A stretch of 64,000 nt of DNA from Enterococcus_D entomosocium. GTDB lineage: Bacteria; Bacillota; Bacilli; Lactobacillales; Enterococcaceae. Made by a program: the position numbers and the translations under genes. The notes under the pieces were generated by a model that was not told the DNA's origin, searched no databases, and saw only the letters and a list, made by a program, of their open reading frames with translations. Shown here in pieces: positions 1 through 8,673 of this stretch; position 1 is the stretch's first letter, and each line of letters starts with the position of its first letter. Where the stretch lies: assembly GCF_030441895.1 (NCBI RefSeq), contig NZ_JARJAS010000003.1; one strand, 5' to 3'.

Positions 1-347
1 CGGTCTTATCCGCAGAAGCGATTCGTCCGTGGCTGTTTCGTGTGGGGATCAATGGTTACTTTACTTTATATAAACAAACAAAGCGACGGCGAGAAATCGT
101 CAGGCAGTATTTGCCAGTGACTGCTTCTAGTATCAACTGGCAAGAAACCGATGATGATCTTTATGAAGCACTTCAAGAATTACCCGTTTCTACCTCCACC
201 CTTTTGATCATGAAGTACGCAGAAAATTTGAGCTTAAAAGAAAAAAGCTTCTTACTGAATCGCTCGGAAGATAGCATCAAAACAGCATTATACCGAGGAA
301 GAAAACAACTGAAAAAACGAATGGAGGAAAAGAATCATGACTATTAA
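1..347 (+). CDS. RNA polymerase sigma-70 family factor, 5' end outside the window
   Basis: The open frame already runs at base 3 (codons for VLSAEAIRPWLFRV) and continues without a stop to the TAA at 345-347, so the GTG at 42 is an internal codon and the true start lies left of the window. The visible part begins with the PWLFRVGINGYFTLYKQTKRR segment, typical of the end of sigma region 2, then a linker, then a region 4 helix-turn-helix (LSLKEKSFLLNRSEDSIKTALYRGRKQLKKR). This is the architecture of ECF-like or YlaC/SigV-type sigma factors. It overlaps the next gene by 11 bases, which suggests translational coupling with a membrane protein that is probably its anti-sigma factor. The promoters it reads cannot be told from this fragment. 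Confidence 0.8.
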   Translation, partial: VLSAEAIRPWLFRVGINGYFTLYKQTKRRREIVRQYLPVTASSINWQETDDDLYEALQELPVSTSTLLIMKYAENLSLKEKSFLLNRSEDSIKTALYRGRKQLKKRMEEKNHDY

Positions 348-1026
348 AGATCAAGAATTTAAAAAAATCGTGAAAAAAGCTCGACTAAAAAACACACGTA
401 GGACAATTTTTATTGCTGTACTGTCTTTGTTAGTATTGATTGGTCTACCTGGGGGGCTTTATTTAAACTATTACAATTACGGTCCTTTTCGAGGAGAAAA
501 AATAGCGGGTGTTCCAGATAATCATATAGTTCAAGTCGAAAATCAAATGGATCTTTCCAGATTGTTATTTGATTTTGGCTCACAGCTAAAATTTAATACC
601 CAAGCTCGAGCGATGACGGTTTACTTTAATCACTACCAAAAAGGCGAGAAAACAACCCACAAGCTGATTGCTTCCTTAATGACAGATACCAAAAGCAATT
701 ATAACGGTTATTTAACAATTGGTATTTCTAAAGGAGAAAAAAAGCTGTTCGTAAACTTATCTTCCAATGGCGGTGCATCAGAAACAACGACAGATCTTAC
801 GGCATTTCAGTATATTTCTCTTGGAGAAGACAATGATCTTCCCGGGGGAGCAATCTATCACATTGAAGAAGATCCACTAGAAATCAAAAAAAATGTTGAG
901 ATTCCTTTGATTTACATTGCACAAGGCGGTGACCTAAAACTATTTGCTGAAATGGAAAACAATCTATCTGAAGAAAATTTAAAAAGCGTTGAAAACGTCT
1001 ATTACGTTTACTTAATAGTAGAATAA
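337..1026 (+). CDS. Single-pass membrane protein, probable anti-sigma factor
   Basis: A 229-residue protein with a charged cytoplasmic N-terminus (residues 1-22, rich in Lys), one membrane segment at about 23-46 (TIFIAVLSLLVLIGLPGGL) and a large extracellular part with no motif I recognise. The ATG lies inside the 3' end of the sigma factor gene, with AATGGAGGAAAAG just upstream as ribosome binding site. Position directly behind a sigma gene and the N-in single-pass topology fit an anti-sigma or signal-sensing partner, but no RskA or zinc anti-sigma motif is visible, so this rests on context. A hairpin terminator follows at once, closing the two-gene operon. Confidence 0.6.
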   Translation: MTIKDQEFKKIVKKARLKNTRRTIFIAVLSLLVLIGLPGGLYLNYYNYGPFRGEKIAGVPDNHIVQVENQMDLSRLLFDFGSQLKFNTQARAMTVYFNHYQKGEKTTHKLIASLMTDTKSNYNGYLTIGISKGEKKLFVNLSSNGGASETTTDLTAFQYISLGEDNDLPGGAIYHIEEDPLEIKKNVEIPLIYIAQGGDLKLFAEMENNLSEENLKSVENVYYVYLIVE

Positions 1027-1030
1027 CGAA

Positions 1031-1064
1031 AAAAGACCAGTTCAGAATGCTGAGCTGGTCTTTT
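1031..1064. terminator. Bidirectional terminator between the anti-sigma gene and yugP
   Basis: Arms AAAAGACCAGTTCAG and CTGAGCTGGTCTTTT pair over 15 bases with one mismatch or wobble, with a 4-base loop and A/T runs on both sides, so it can end the rightward sigma operon and the leftward yugP transcript. Confidence 0.85.
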
Positions 1065-1081
1065 TTCTGTCACACTGTCGA

Positions 1082-1798
1082 TTAATTCCGACGGTTGTTA
1101 TTACCAAATAAAATAATCAAACGTAAGAGTTGCAATAAGGTTGCTACGGCAGCTGCGACATAGGTCAACGCTGCGGCAAAGAGCACTCTTCTCGCTTGTG
1201 GTACTTCCTCTTCTGTTAACAAGCCACCATCTGCCAAAATACGGATCGCCCGTTTTGAGGCATCGAACTCGACTGGCAAGGTCACTAATTGGAAAATAAA
1301 CGCCAATGAGAAAGCCAACAAACCTAAGTTGATCAGAAACGAGCCTCGTAATAGTACCCCGATCAAAATCAACGGGATCGAGATGCTGGTTCCGATATTG
1401 GCGATCGGTACGATCGCATGACGCAAACGCAAAGGAAAATAGCCTTTGGCATCTTGGACTGCGTGACCACACTCATGGGCCGCAACACCGATTGCTGCTA
1501 CCGAAGTTGATTGTGCGGTGGATTGCGATAAACTCAACATTTTGTTGCCAGAATTGTAATTATCCGTCAAATCACCAGCGATCGCTTGCACACCAACATT
1601 ATTGATTCCTTGGCTCTGCAAGATGTACTGCGCCGCTTTTGTGCCGGTAATATTATTTTTACTTCTGACTTTGTCATATTTGTTAAAGGTACTTTTGACG
1701 TACGCTGACGCTGCTAGCGAAATCACCATACCGATAATTACAAGAATGAAAGTCGGGTCATAAAAAAAGCCGAACCCGTATCCGCCCATACCATACAC
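1082..1798 (-). CDS. yugP: Zinc metallopeptidase, YugP family
   Basis: A 238-residue membrane protein of the YugP (Zn_peptidase_2) family. The zinc-binding HECGH motif is at residues 108-112, embedded in AAIGVAAHECGHAVQDA. Hydrophobic segments lie at about 16-32, 128-150, 152-172 and 208-232, so the catalytic motif sits at the membrane. The short Gly/Tyr/Phe-rich N-terminus is usual for the family. It starts at a GTG with AAAGGGGGAA upstream. The gene stands alone between two unrelated units. The substrate is unknown; the family assignment is firm because of the motif and length. Confidence 0.9.
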   Translation of the reverse strand: MYGMGGYGFGFFYDPTFILVIIGMVISLAASAYVKSTFNKYDKVRSKNNITGTKAAQYILQSQGINNVGVQAIAGDLTDNYNSGNKMLSLSQSTAQSTSVAAIGVAAHECGHAVQDAKGYFPLRLRHAIVPIANIGTSISIPLILIGVLLRGSFLINLGLLAFSLAFIFQLVTLPVEFDASKRAIRILADGGLLTEEEVPQARRVLFAAALTYVAAAVATLLQLLRLIILFGNNNRRN

Positions 1799-1883
1799 GA
1801 TAAAATTCCCCCTTTTAATCTTTGACCTTATTTTACCATTAAAGTGGTGAAAAAATTATGAAGATGACTGGAAGATTTTGTTT

Positions 1884-2216
1884 TTAACCTTTTTTTACAA
1901 ATTCTGATTTTAGTTTCATTGGGCCGAAGCCATCGATCTTGCAATCAATGTTATGGTCGCCTTCGACTAATTTGATGTTTTTCACTTTCGTTCCTTGTTT
2001 GATGGCGCCAGATGCGCCTTTGACTTTCAAGTCTTTGATGACCGTTACTGTATCACCATCTACTAAAATATTGCCATTGGCATCTTTGTATACGGGTGCT
2101 TCTTCCGCCGCTTGTTGCTCTTGCCATTCGTTTCCGCATTCAGGACAAACAAACAGCCCGCGGTCTTCATAAGCGTATTCAGATTGGCAATTTGGACAAT
2201 TAGGAATTTGAGTCAT
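1884..2216 (-). CDS. yjdM: YjdM/PhnA-family zinc-ribbon protein
   Basis: A 110-residue protein with an N-terminal zinc ribbon (Cys7, Cys10, Cys24, Cys27) and a C-terminal PhnA domain carrying DGDTVTVIKDLKVKG, an SH3-like beta barrel. The family was once called alkylphosphonate utilisation protein PhnA, but it is not part of the C-P lyase and its role remains unclear. The ATG has AAAGGAGC upstream. It appears monocistronic: it is followed by yugP on the same strand 85 bases on, and preceded by the met operon end with a gap of about 180 bases. Confidence 0.88.
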   Translation of the reverse strand: MTQIPNCPNCQSEYAYEDRGLFVCPECGNEWQEQQAAEEAPVYKDANGNILVDGDTVTVIKDLKVKGASGAIKQGTKVKNIKLVEGDHNIDCKIDGFGPMKLKSEFVKKG

Positions 2217-2397
2217 AGTGTTGCTCCTTTAAAATATAATTTTCGCTGTAAAAAACAACTCACCATCAGCATACCGAAAAACCACTAGTGGCGCAACCAA
2301 AAATCAGTGACCGATAAGCAAAAAAATCGCTTCTGTAGAGTAATAACAGAAGCGATAATTCAAGTGTATCCGAAAAGGAACTACACAGAATTCATTT

Positions 2398-3057
2398 TTA
2401 TTTCGAGAAATAATTTGCACAAGCATCGCCGATCCATTGGATGAGTTGTACCAAAAGGATCAACAAGAGAATCACCACAATCAAAATCGCCGTTTCATAG
2501 CGATAATAACCATACTGAATCGCTAAATCGCCAATGCCGCCTGCGCCAATCGTTCCCACCATCGCCGAGTAGCCTAAAAGACTGATCAAAGTTAACACAA
2601 ATCCGCGAATCAAAGCTGGCAGACTTTCTGGTAAAATCACTTCGCGAATAACTTGCCCCGTCGATGCTCCGGAAGCGACACTAGCTTCAAGGACGCCATA
2701 GTCGATTTCGGCAAATGCGGATTCAGCGATTCGGGCGTAAAAAGGAATCGCGGCAATCGATAAAGCAATCGCTCCGCCCGCCGGGGTATAAGGATCACCG
2801 ATCAGCACCGCTGATAACGGAATCAACGTAATCAATAAGATCAAAAATGGTAGCGAACGGATTGCATTGACGACAAAATCGGCCAGATGATGCAAGAAAA
2901 CATTTTTATGAAAAAGGTTACTGCCGACTAAAAACAGGACTAATCCAATCAATAAGCCGAAAACTACTCCTATAATTGCTGAAGTTCCCACCATGAAGAA
3001 TGTTTCCCATAGTGCTTGGGGCAGGTTTGTTTTTAAAATCTCAAGCGTATCAGCCAT
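2398..3057 (-). CDS. metI: D-/L-methionine ABC transporter permease
   Basis: Integral membrane subunit of the methionine ABC importer. About five hydrophobic segments are present, with the permease EAA loop around GASTGQVIREVILPESLPALIRG, which docks on MetN. I place the start at the ATG at 3057 (MADTLEILK), because AGGTGAG lies 5 bases before it; an in-frame GTG at 3066 lies inside that site. The start overlaps the 3' end of metN by 8 bases, showing coupled translation. At 219 residues it is the usual length for MetI. It is the last gene of the T-box-controlled metQ-metN-metI operon. Confidence 0.93.
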   Translation of the reverse strand: MADTLEILKTNLPQALWETFFMVGTSAIIGVVFGLLIGLVLFLVGSNLFHKNVFLHHLADFVVNAIRSLPFLILLITLIPLSAVLIGDPYTPAGGAIALSIAAIPFYARIAESAFAEIDYGVLEASVASGASTGQVIREVILPESLPALIRGFVLTLISLLGYSAMVGTIGAGGIGDLAIQYGYYRYETAILIVVILLLILLVQLIQWIGDACANYFSK

Positions 3058-4075
3058 TTTTCTCACCTATCTTTCTTAGAGAAAAGACGTTCGCAGCTAG
3101 GTGTTCTCGGGCTTTTGCTGCTTCTTCGGCGGATCCGGTCAAATAGATATACAAAATACCGATCACATCTTTTTTGATATACTCAATTTTTCCGTGGATA
3201 ATATTGATCGACACATCATAGGCTTTGGCTACAGTCGAAATCAGTGGTTCTAACGTATACTCCCCTTGATAGCGCAATTCCAGCAAGTCGCCTTCCGTGA
3301 AGGATGCTAGAATTTCCTCGGGAAGCGTCAGATCCAAGTAACGACCTACCAGTTTTTTCGTAATAGGCTGTTTAGGCTGACTGAACAAGCCGTAGGTCGT
3401 TTGTTCTTCAACGATCCGACCCTTCTCCATCACTGCCACCCGATCAAAAAACTTGCGGGCAACATCCAATTCATGGGTGATAAAGACGATGGTGATGCCT
3501 GTCTGTTCCTTGATTCGGATCAATAATTTCAAAATTTCTTCAGTCGTTTCAACATCTAACGCACTGGTAGCTTCGTCACATAACAAAATCTCAGGTTCAT
3601 TGGCAATCGCTCGTGCAATGCCGATCCGCTGCTTTTCTCCCCCAGACAAATTATTCGGATACTCGTGAATTTTGTGAGGCAGATCCACCATTTCCAACAG
3701 TTCCTTGATCCTCGCTTCTTGCTTTTCTTGCGGATAATGTCCAGCACGCAAAGCAAAGGCTAAATTTTCCTTGATGGTTCGATTATGGATCAGATTGAAA
3801 TGCTGAAAGATCATCCCGATTTTTTGTCGTACTTCACGCAAGTGTTTGCCTTTAGCTTGCGTGATGTCTTGACCATCAATCAGAATTTGACCGCTAGAAG
3901 GCACCTGCAGTAGATTCAACGTACGAACCAAAGTACTTTTCCCAGCACCGCTCAATCCGACGATCCCATATACTTCTCCAGCTTGAACGGAAAAATCAAC
4001 GGAATCCACTGCTTTTTTGATTTGTTTTTTATGAGTGAATGTCACTGATACTTGTTTTACTTCTATTTTTGCCAT
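3050..4075 (-). CDS. metN: Methionine ABC transporter ATP-binding protein
   Basis: ATPase of the MetNIQ importer, 341 residues. Walker A is GLSGAGKST at 40-48; the signature LSGGEKQR and the Walker B sequence ILLCDEATSALD follow. The C-terminal part from about residue 265 is the NIL domain, which in this family binds methionine and trans-inhibits transport. It begins 14 bases after metQ on the same strand and overlaps metI. The gene order with a MetQ lipoprotein and the methionine-type leader makes the substrate assignment strong, though related systems can also import methionine sulfoxide or other amino acids. Confidence 0.95.
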   Translation of the reverse strand: MAKIEVKQVSVTFTHKKQIKKAVDSVDFSVQAGEVYGIVGLSGAGKSTLVRTLNLLQVPSSGQILIDGQDITQAKGKHLREVRQKIGMIFQHFNLIHNRTIKENLAFALRAGHYPQEKQEARIKELLEMVDLPHKIHEYPNNLSGGEKQRIGIARAIANEPEILLCDEATSALDVETTEEILKLLIRIKEQTGITIVFITHELDVARKFFDRVAVMEKGRIVEEQTTYGLFSQPKQPITKKLVGRYLDLTLPEEILASFTEGDLLELRYQGEYTLEPLISTVAKAYDVSINIIHGKIEYIKKDVIGILYIYLTGSAEEAAKAREHLAANVFSLRKIGEKNG

Positions 4076-4089
4076 AAGATATGCCCTTC

Positions 4090-4947
4090 TTACTCAGTCC
4101 AAAATTTCGGTTGATCAAAGTTGCTGAACGGTGATTCGGCAATCGCTTTTTTAAATGCGTCACTTTCTAATACTTCCGTAACTGCCTTAGCAAAATCACT
4201 GTCTTCTTCTTCGGAGGACACCACAAAGACATTTTTATATTCTTCTTTCAATGACTCCAACGCCAAAGCATCTGCGGGATCAAGAGAAGCCGCCCAAGCG
4301 AAGTTTCCTGGTACTAAAGCTAAATCGACTGTATCTAACGAACGAGCCAATTGAGCTGCGTCTAATTCTTTAAATGTCAGATTCTTCGGATTTCCTTCGA
4401 TGTCATTCACTGTTGCTTTCGTTTCGTCGATATTGTCTGCGATGGTGATCAACTCATTGGCAGCTAACAGTTGCAAGGTCCGAGCTAAATTTGAGGCATC
4501 ATTGGCAATCGAAACAGTCGCCCCGTCTGCTAACTCATCCAAGCTGGACAGTTGATTCGAATAGATGCCCATTCCCAGTGTGGGCACTTTTTGTAATGCC
4601 GTAAGGGATAACTGGTTATCTGCCGAAAATTTTTCTAGATAGGCCGTATGTTGAAACAAATTGGCATCGATTTGGTCATTCGCCAAGGCATTGTTCGGCT
4701 GAATATAATCATTAAACACTTTAGTCGTAAGTTGATACCCTTTTTCTTCCAGTAATGGAGAAATCACCTCTGTCACCATGTCCCCGTATGGTCCCGGCGC
4801 AACTCCAACGACTTTTTCTTCCACTGCATTTACACTGTTTTCACCAGACTGTGTATCCCCTGTGCTGCTAGTATTGCCACAAGCTGCCAATGTAATTAAG
4901 AAAGCAGCAGCAACTAATCCAACGACTCCCTTTTTCAACTGTTTCAT
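4090..4947 (-). CDS. metQ: Methionine-binding lipoprotein
   Basis: Extracellular substrate-binding lipoprotein of the NlpA/MetQ family, 285 residues. The signal peptide MKQLKKGVVGLVAAAFLITLAAC ends in a lipobox with Cys23 as the lipidated residue. The body shows the usual GVAPGPYGDMV and NDYIQPNNALANDQIDANLFQH segments. I chose the ATG at 4947, which has AAGGGGG upstream; the reading frame stays open through the leader to about 5223, but that stretch is the T-box RNA and not protein. First gene of the operon, directly downstream of the leader terminator, so its expression depends on methionine tRNA charging. Confidence 0.95.
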   Translation of the reverse strand: MKQLKKGVVGLVAAAFLITLAACGNTSSTGDTQSGENSVNAVEEKVVGVAPGPYGDMVTEVISPLLEEKGYQLTTKVFNDYIQPNNALANDQIDANLFQHTAYLEKFSADNQLSLTALQKVPTLGMGIYSNQLSSLDELADGATVSIANDASNLARTLQLLAANELITIADNIDETKATVNDIEGNPKNLTFKELDAAQLARSLDTVDLALVPGNFAWAASLDPADALALESLKEEYKNVFVVSSEEEDSDFAKAVTEVLESDAFKKAIAESPFSNFDQPKFWTE

Positions 4948-4971
4948 TTTTTTGTACCCCCTTTTTATAAT

Positions 4972-5241
4972 AAAAAAACGTCCTTTCTCCATCATAGAGA
5001 AAGGACGAAACAACCTTGTTCGTGGTACCACCTTTGATTCATTGGCACAATCAGCCAACCTTATCAGTTTATCAACTGCTTTGCTATAACGGGCAATCCC
5101 GCTGCACGCTTGCTTTTGCTCACGTCCAAACGCTCCAAGGCCATCTTCAGTCAAACGGCTGTGCTCTTTCTCACCAATCCGAGCTCTCTGATCCAATCGA
5201 AACTGACTTACTCTTCTTATCATCGCGTGTTTTTTAATTTG
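4972..5241 (-). promoter_or_regulatory. T-box leader (methionine) of metQNI
   Basis: The leader RNA contains the conserved T-box core AGGTGGTACCACG (5033 down to 5021) and ends in an intrinsic terminator whose arms GTCCTTTCTC and GAGAAAGGAC pair around 4980-5006, followed by seven T residues at 4978-4972. Stem I features (GATGATAAG, AGAGAGCTCGGATTGGTGAG) are present. An AUG codon in the context GAAG-AUG-GCC at 5144-5142 fits a methionine specifier, agreeing with the downstream genes. Uncharged tRNA-Met would pair with the specifier and the T-box bulge and prevent termination. The specifier choice is inferred from context; the T-box itself is clear. Confidence 0.9.
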
Positions 5242-5247
5242 TGTTTA

Positions 5248-5276
5248 ACTATACGATAGCCTCAAATGAATGTCAA
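5248..5276 (-). promoter_or_regulatory. Sigma-A promoter of the metQNI leader
   Basis: On the minus strand a perfect -35 TTGACA (5276-5271) and a -10 TATAGT (5253-5248) are separated by 17 bases. Transcription would begin near 5241, at the start of the T-box leader. Confidence 0.85.
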
Positions 5277-5325
5277 TTCTTTTTTTAACGAAAATATCAT
5301 CTTTTTGCAATAACTTTCACAGTGT

Positions 5326-6159
5326 TTACAGAGTCAAATTCTCATCTAGAATCAAGCCTTCAGAGACCATAACCGCATCACCGATCAATTCTAATGCGCC
5401 CTGATCAACATCAACTTCTACCGTTAACTGGCCACCTAACACGTGCAGCAAGACATTCGCTGCCGCTTGCTGTTGGCGTTTGGTCACGACATACGCAGTG
5501 GCACCAGATCCTGTGCCGCACGCATAGGTAAAACCTTCCACCCCTCGCTCATACGTGCGAACGATCAGCTCACCTTTCTCGTCTTCTTCATAGAAATTGA
5601 CATTGGCCCCTTTTGGGAAAACTTCCCAATAGCGAATTTCTTTGGCAAGTTCAGCTAGCTGTTCCAACTCAGTTTCTGCCAGACCAGGATAGTGAACCAC
5701 CGCATGAGGGATTCCCGGATCACCTAATTCCACATAGTCCACGAAAGAAACCGTTGGATTCGGGTACGCTTGATCAAACGTTGTCACGGTTGGTGGGTTC
5801 AAGGTTACTTTGTAGTGTTTTGCCGACAAGCGCCATGCGGGGACATCGCCAGCAACTGTTTCGATGGTCATCTGCTCGCCAGCAATTCCCTTCTCAAAGG
5901 CATAACGGGCAATACAGCGAGCGCCGTTGCCGCACATTTCTGCTTCGGTCCCATCAGCATTGTAAAACCGCATCCGAAAATCAGCGGTTCCTGTGGGGAA
6001 ATCCACTGCCATGACTGCATCCGCGCCGACAGAAAATTTCCGATGGCAAACTTGAGCAGCAAATTGCGACAGTTGTTCATGGGAGAATTTCAATGTGCGG
6101 TTATCGATTACGATAAAATCATTCCCCGCACCTTGCATTTTTGTATAAGGAATCGTCAT
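5326..6159 (-). CDS. dapF: Diaminopimelate epimerase
   Basis: Converts LL- to meso-diaminopimelate, which supplies both lysine and peptidoglycan cross-links. The 277-residue protein has the two catalytic cysteines in their family motifs: Cys76 in AEMCGNGARC and Cys214 in YACGTGSGA. It is cytoplasmic. It follows lysA by 23 bases and is the last gene of the leftward deacetylase-lysA-dapF operon, so this half of the operon pair holds the late steps of the pathway. Confidence 0.96.
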   Translation of the reverse strand: MTIPYTKMQGAGNDFIVIDNRTLKFSHEQLSQFAAQVCHRKFSVGADAVMAVDFPTGTADFRMRFYNADGTEAEMCGNGARCIARYAFEKGIAGEQMTIETVAGDVPAWRLSAKHYKVTLNPPTVTTFDQAYPNPTVSFVDYVELGDPGIPHAVVHYPGLAETELEQLAELAKEIRYWEVFPKGANVNFYEEDEKGELIVRTYERGVEGFTYACGTGSGATAYVVTKRQQQAAANVLLHVLGGQLTVEVDVDQGALELIGDAVMVSEGLILDENLTL

Positions 6160-6182
6160 GTTGTCACCTGCTTTTCAAAATT

Positions 6183-7499
6183 TTACTTGCTGGAAGCTTC
6201 TTCTTTTAGAAACGAAGGAACCACTTCATTTTGCAGCATTTGCTCGTAGGACTGGCGTTTAACGGCTAATTCCGCTTGGCCATTTTCCACAAAGACGACT
6301 GCGGGTATCTGTAAATTATTGTAGCTGCTGGCCATCGAATAGCCGTAAGCTCCTGTTGCGAACGTAGCAAACAGATCCCCAGTTTCAACGGGCGGTAATG
6401 CAAGATCTTTTACTAAGATGTCTGTGCTCTCACAAGCTTTACCAGAAATGGTGATCTTCTGTGTCGCTGCTTCGGAAGCGCGGTTGGCTAAGATCCCAGT
6501 GTAAGTTGCCTGATAAAGACCAGGACGAATATTGTCTGTCATGCCACCGTCAATGCTGGCGTATGTTCTGATTCCCGGCAATGTCTTGATACTGCCGATG
6601 GTGTGCAAACTGATACCTGCTTCTGCGACGATACTGCGACCGGGTTCAATAACGATGGTCGGACGTTCGCTCTGGTGCTGCGCATAAAAGGCGTCGATTT
6701 TTTCCATCACAGGATCTAAAAAATAGCTGTAGGGTTGGCGAATATCTGCATCTGTGTATCGAACGCCAAAGCCGCCGCCAACATTTAGTTCTTTGATCCA
6801 ATAATCAAAACGTTCATGAATGGTTTGGACAAGGGCCAAAGCCGCATCAACTGCCGCTAGATGTGAGCGATTGTCCGACAATTGACTGCCGACATGAAAA
6901 TGCAGGCCATAGAAATCCAATTCAGGTGCTTGAATCACTTCTTCCACTAATGGAAATAAGATTTCTTCATCTAAAGGAATCCCGAATTTTGAATCTTTTT
7001 GTCCGGTCGAGATAAATTGATGGGTGCTGACCGAAACCTCGGGTGTGATGCGCAACAAGATTTTAGCAACGACTTGCTTTTCTTGACATAACGCGCGGAT
7101 CAAGCCGACTTCTTGAATGCCATCAACGATGATCCGTCCCACGCCATAATCAAGGGCGGCTGCTAATTCTTCAATGGATTTGTTATTGCCGTTAAACTCG
7201 ATGTGTTCTGCTGGAAAATCAGCTTGGATCGCTGTATACAGCTCCCCACCGCTAACCACGTCTAATGAAAGTCCTTCTGACTTGATCACTTGCAGCATCG
7301 CTGTAGTACAGAAAGCTTTAGCGGCATAGGCTGCTCGTGTCTTGCTGTAGCGCGTCAAAAACTGCGCCTGAATCTTTTGGCATTCTTCGCGAATCTCCGA
7401 AACGGAATACACGTAAAGGGGGGTTCCAAAGGTTTTTGCCAGTTCAACGGTATCGCAACCGTCAATGTATAAGTGATTGTTCTTGATTTCTTTTGCCAT
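6183..7499 (-). CDS. lysA: Diaminopimelate decarboxylase
   Basis: PLP-dependent decarboxylase that makes L-lysine from meso-diaminopimelate. Of 438 residues; Lys61 in AYAAKAFC is the expected Schiff-base lysine, HFHVGSQ and EPGRSIV are the usual PLP and phosphate contacts, and GKACESTDIL carries the active-site cysteine given by the partner subunit in the dimer. The ATG has GGAG upstream and lies 4 bases after the stop of the deacetylase gene. Together with dapF it draws meso-diaminopimelate into lysine. Confidence 0.96.
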   Translation of the reverse strand: MAKEIKNNHLYIDGCDTVELAKTFGTPLYVYSVSEIREECQKIQAQFLTRYSKTRAAYAAKAFCTTAMLQVIKSEGLSLDVVSGGELYTAIQADFPAEHIEFNGNNKSIEELAAALDYGVGRIIVDGIQEVGLIRALCQEKQVVAKILLRITPEVSVSTHQFISTGQKDSKFGIPLDEEILFPLVEEVIQAPELDFYGLHFHVGSQLSDNRSHLAAVDAALALVQTIHERFDYWIKELNVGGGFGVRYTDADIRQPYSYFLDPVMEKIDAFYAQHQSERPTIVIEPGRSIVAEAGISLHTIGSIKTLPGIRTYASIDGGMTDNIRPGLYQATYTGILANRASEAATQKITISGKACESTDILVKDLALPPVETGDLFATFATGAYGYSMASSYNNLQIPAVVFVENGQAELAVKRQSYEQMLQNEVVPSFLKEEASSK

Positions 7500-7503
7500 C
7501 GCT

Positions 7504-8673
7504 TTACTCCTTGTCTGTCGGCTCGTTCAACGCCTCGATCAAACGAACGTAGCATTCGATGCCTTGCAATAGATTTTTTTCGTCAAAATTCATTTTGCTG
7601 CTGTGTAAAGGGTGGACATAACCTTTTTCTTCATTTCGGGTACCGACAAAGAAAAAGACGCCGGGGATTTCCTTTTGGTACATCGAAAAATCCTCTGCCA
7701 ACATATATGGCGGTGTTTCTCGGTAGCTCTCCCCGACCACTTTTTCCAATACTTCCACCATCTCAGGATCATTGTCCACGACACGATAAAGATGTTCGAA
7801 TTCAACATCCGCCGTGCAATCATATCCTTTGGCGATTTCTTGTGCGACAGTGGTGATTCTGCGCGTCATCGTTTCATAGACTTCATCTTCAAACGCCCGC
7901 ATCGTTCCTTTTAAAACGACCTTGCCGGGAATGATATTTTCCGCATCTCCCCCATGGATCTTCCCAAAAGTGATGACCCCAGCAGAAAGCGGGCTGATAT
8001 TGCGTGAAATGATCGAATGCAATCCTTGAATGATCGCAGCCGCAGCTAAAATGGCATCATGCCCTTGATGAGGCTGGGCACCATGGGCACTCGTACCGTT
8101 GATCGTTAGATTGATCTCGCCGTTACGGGCCATCATCGGACCTTTCCGACTCGCAATGACTCCTTCGGGAAAGTCTGGGAAGACATGCAGCCCCACGATT
8201 TTTTCCACGCCAAAATCTCGTAAGATGCCTTCATCGATCATCAGTTGAGCGCCACCGGGGCTTTCCTCGGCTGGTTGGAAAATCAAAACGATCGTTCCAC
8301 GAATCACTTCAGGATGCGTCGCTAAGTATTTGGCAAACCCTAGCATCGTTGCCATATGGCCATCATGACCGCAGGCGTGCATTTTTCCTTCATGTTTGGA
8401 AGCAAAAGAAACACCGGTCTCTTCTTTGATCGGTAGTGCATCGATATCCGTTCGAAAGGCCAGTGTCTTTCCTGGACGCTCACTGCGAAAGACAGCAATC
8501 AAGCCGGTTTCAATCACTGGATAGATTTCTTTGATCCCAAAGGATTGCAACTGACGCAGCAAGTATTCCTTTGTTTTGAACTCAGTTAACCCTAATTCAG
8601 GGATTGTATGTAATTCACGACGAAAACGAACCACGTCTTCGGTTAATTCTGTGACTGTTTGCGATACTTGCAT
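7504..8673 (-). CDS. N-acetyldiaminopimelate deacetylase (M20 family)
   Basis: A 389-residue M20D-type metal amidohydrolase. The metal-binding stretch HACGHDGHMATM (residues 99-110) and the acidic QPAEESPGG motif are intact. The family also includes hippurate and other N-acyl amino acid hydrolases, but here it heads an operon with lysA and dapF and faces dapA-dapB-dapH, whose last product is an N-acetyltransferase. That makes N-acetyl-LL-diaminopimelate the likely substrate, as for YkuR of Bacillus. The aminotransferase step between DapH and this enzyme is not encoded in the window. Confidence 0.88.
   Translation of the reverse strand: MQVSQTVTELTEDVVRFRRELHTIPELGLTEFKTKEYLLRQLQSFGIKEIYPVIETGLIAVFRSERPGKTLAFRTDIDALPIKEETGVSFASKHEGKMHACGHDGHMATMLGFAKYLATHPEVIRGTIVLIFQPAEESPGGAQLMIDEGILRDFGVEKIVGLHVFPDFPEGVIASRKGPMMARNGEINLTINGTSAHGAQPHQGHDAILAAAAIIQGLHSIISRNISPLSAGVITFGKIHGGDAENIIPGKVVLKGTMRAFEDEVYETMTRRITTVAQEIAKGYDCTADVEFEHLYRVVDNDPEMVEVLEKVVGESYRETPPYMLAEDFSMYQKEIPGVFFFVGTRNEEKGYVHPLHSSKMNFDEKNLLQGIECYVRLIEALNEPTDKE

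Noticed and set aside
4948..5223. N-terminal extension of metQ by about 92 codons
   Set aside because: The frame is open by chance through the T-box leader; the lipoprotein signal peptide and ribosome binding site fix the start at 4947.
5613..6249. Long plus-strand frames opposite dapF
   Set aside because: Antisense shadows of dapF without ribosome binding sites or recognisable products.
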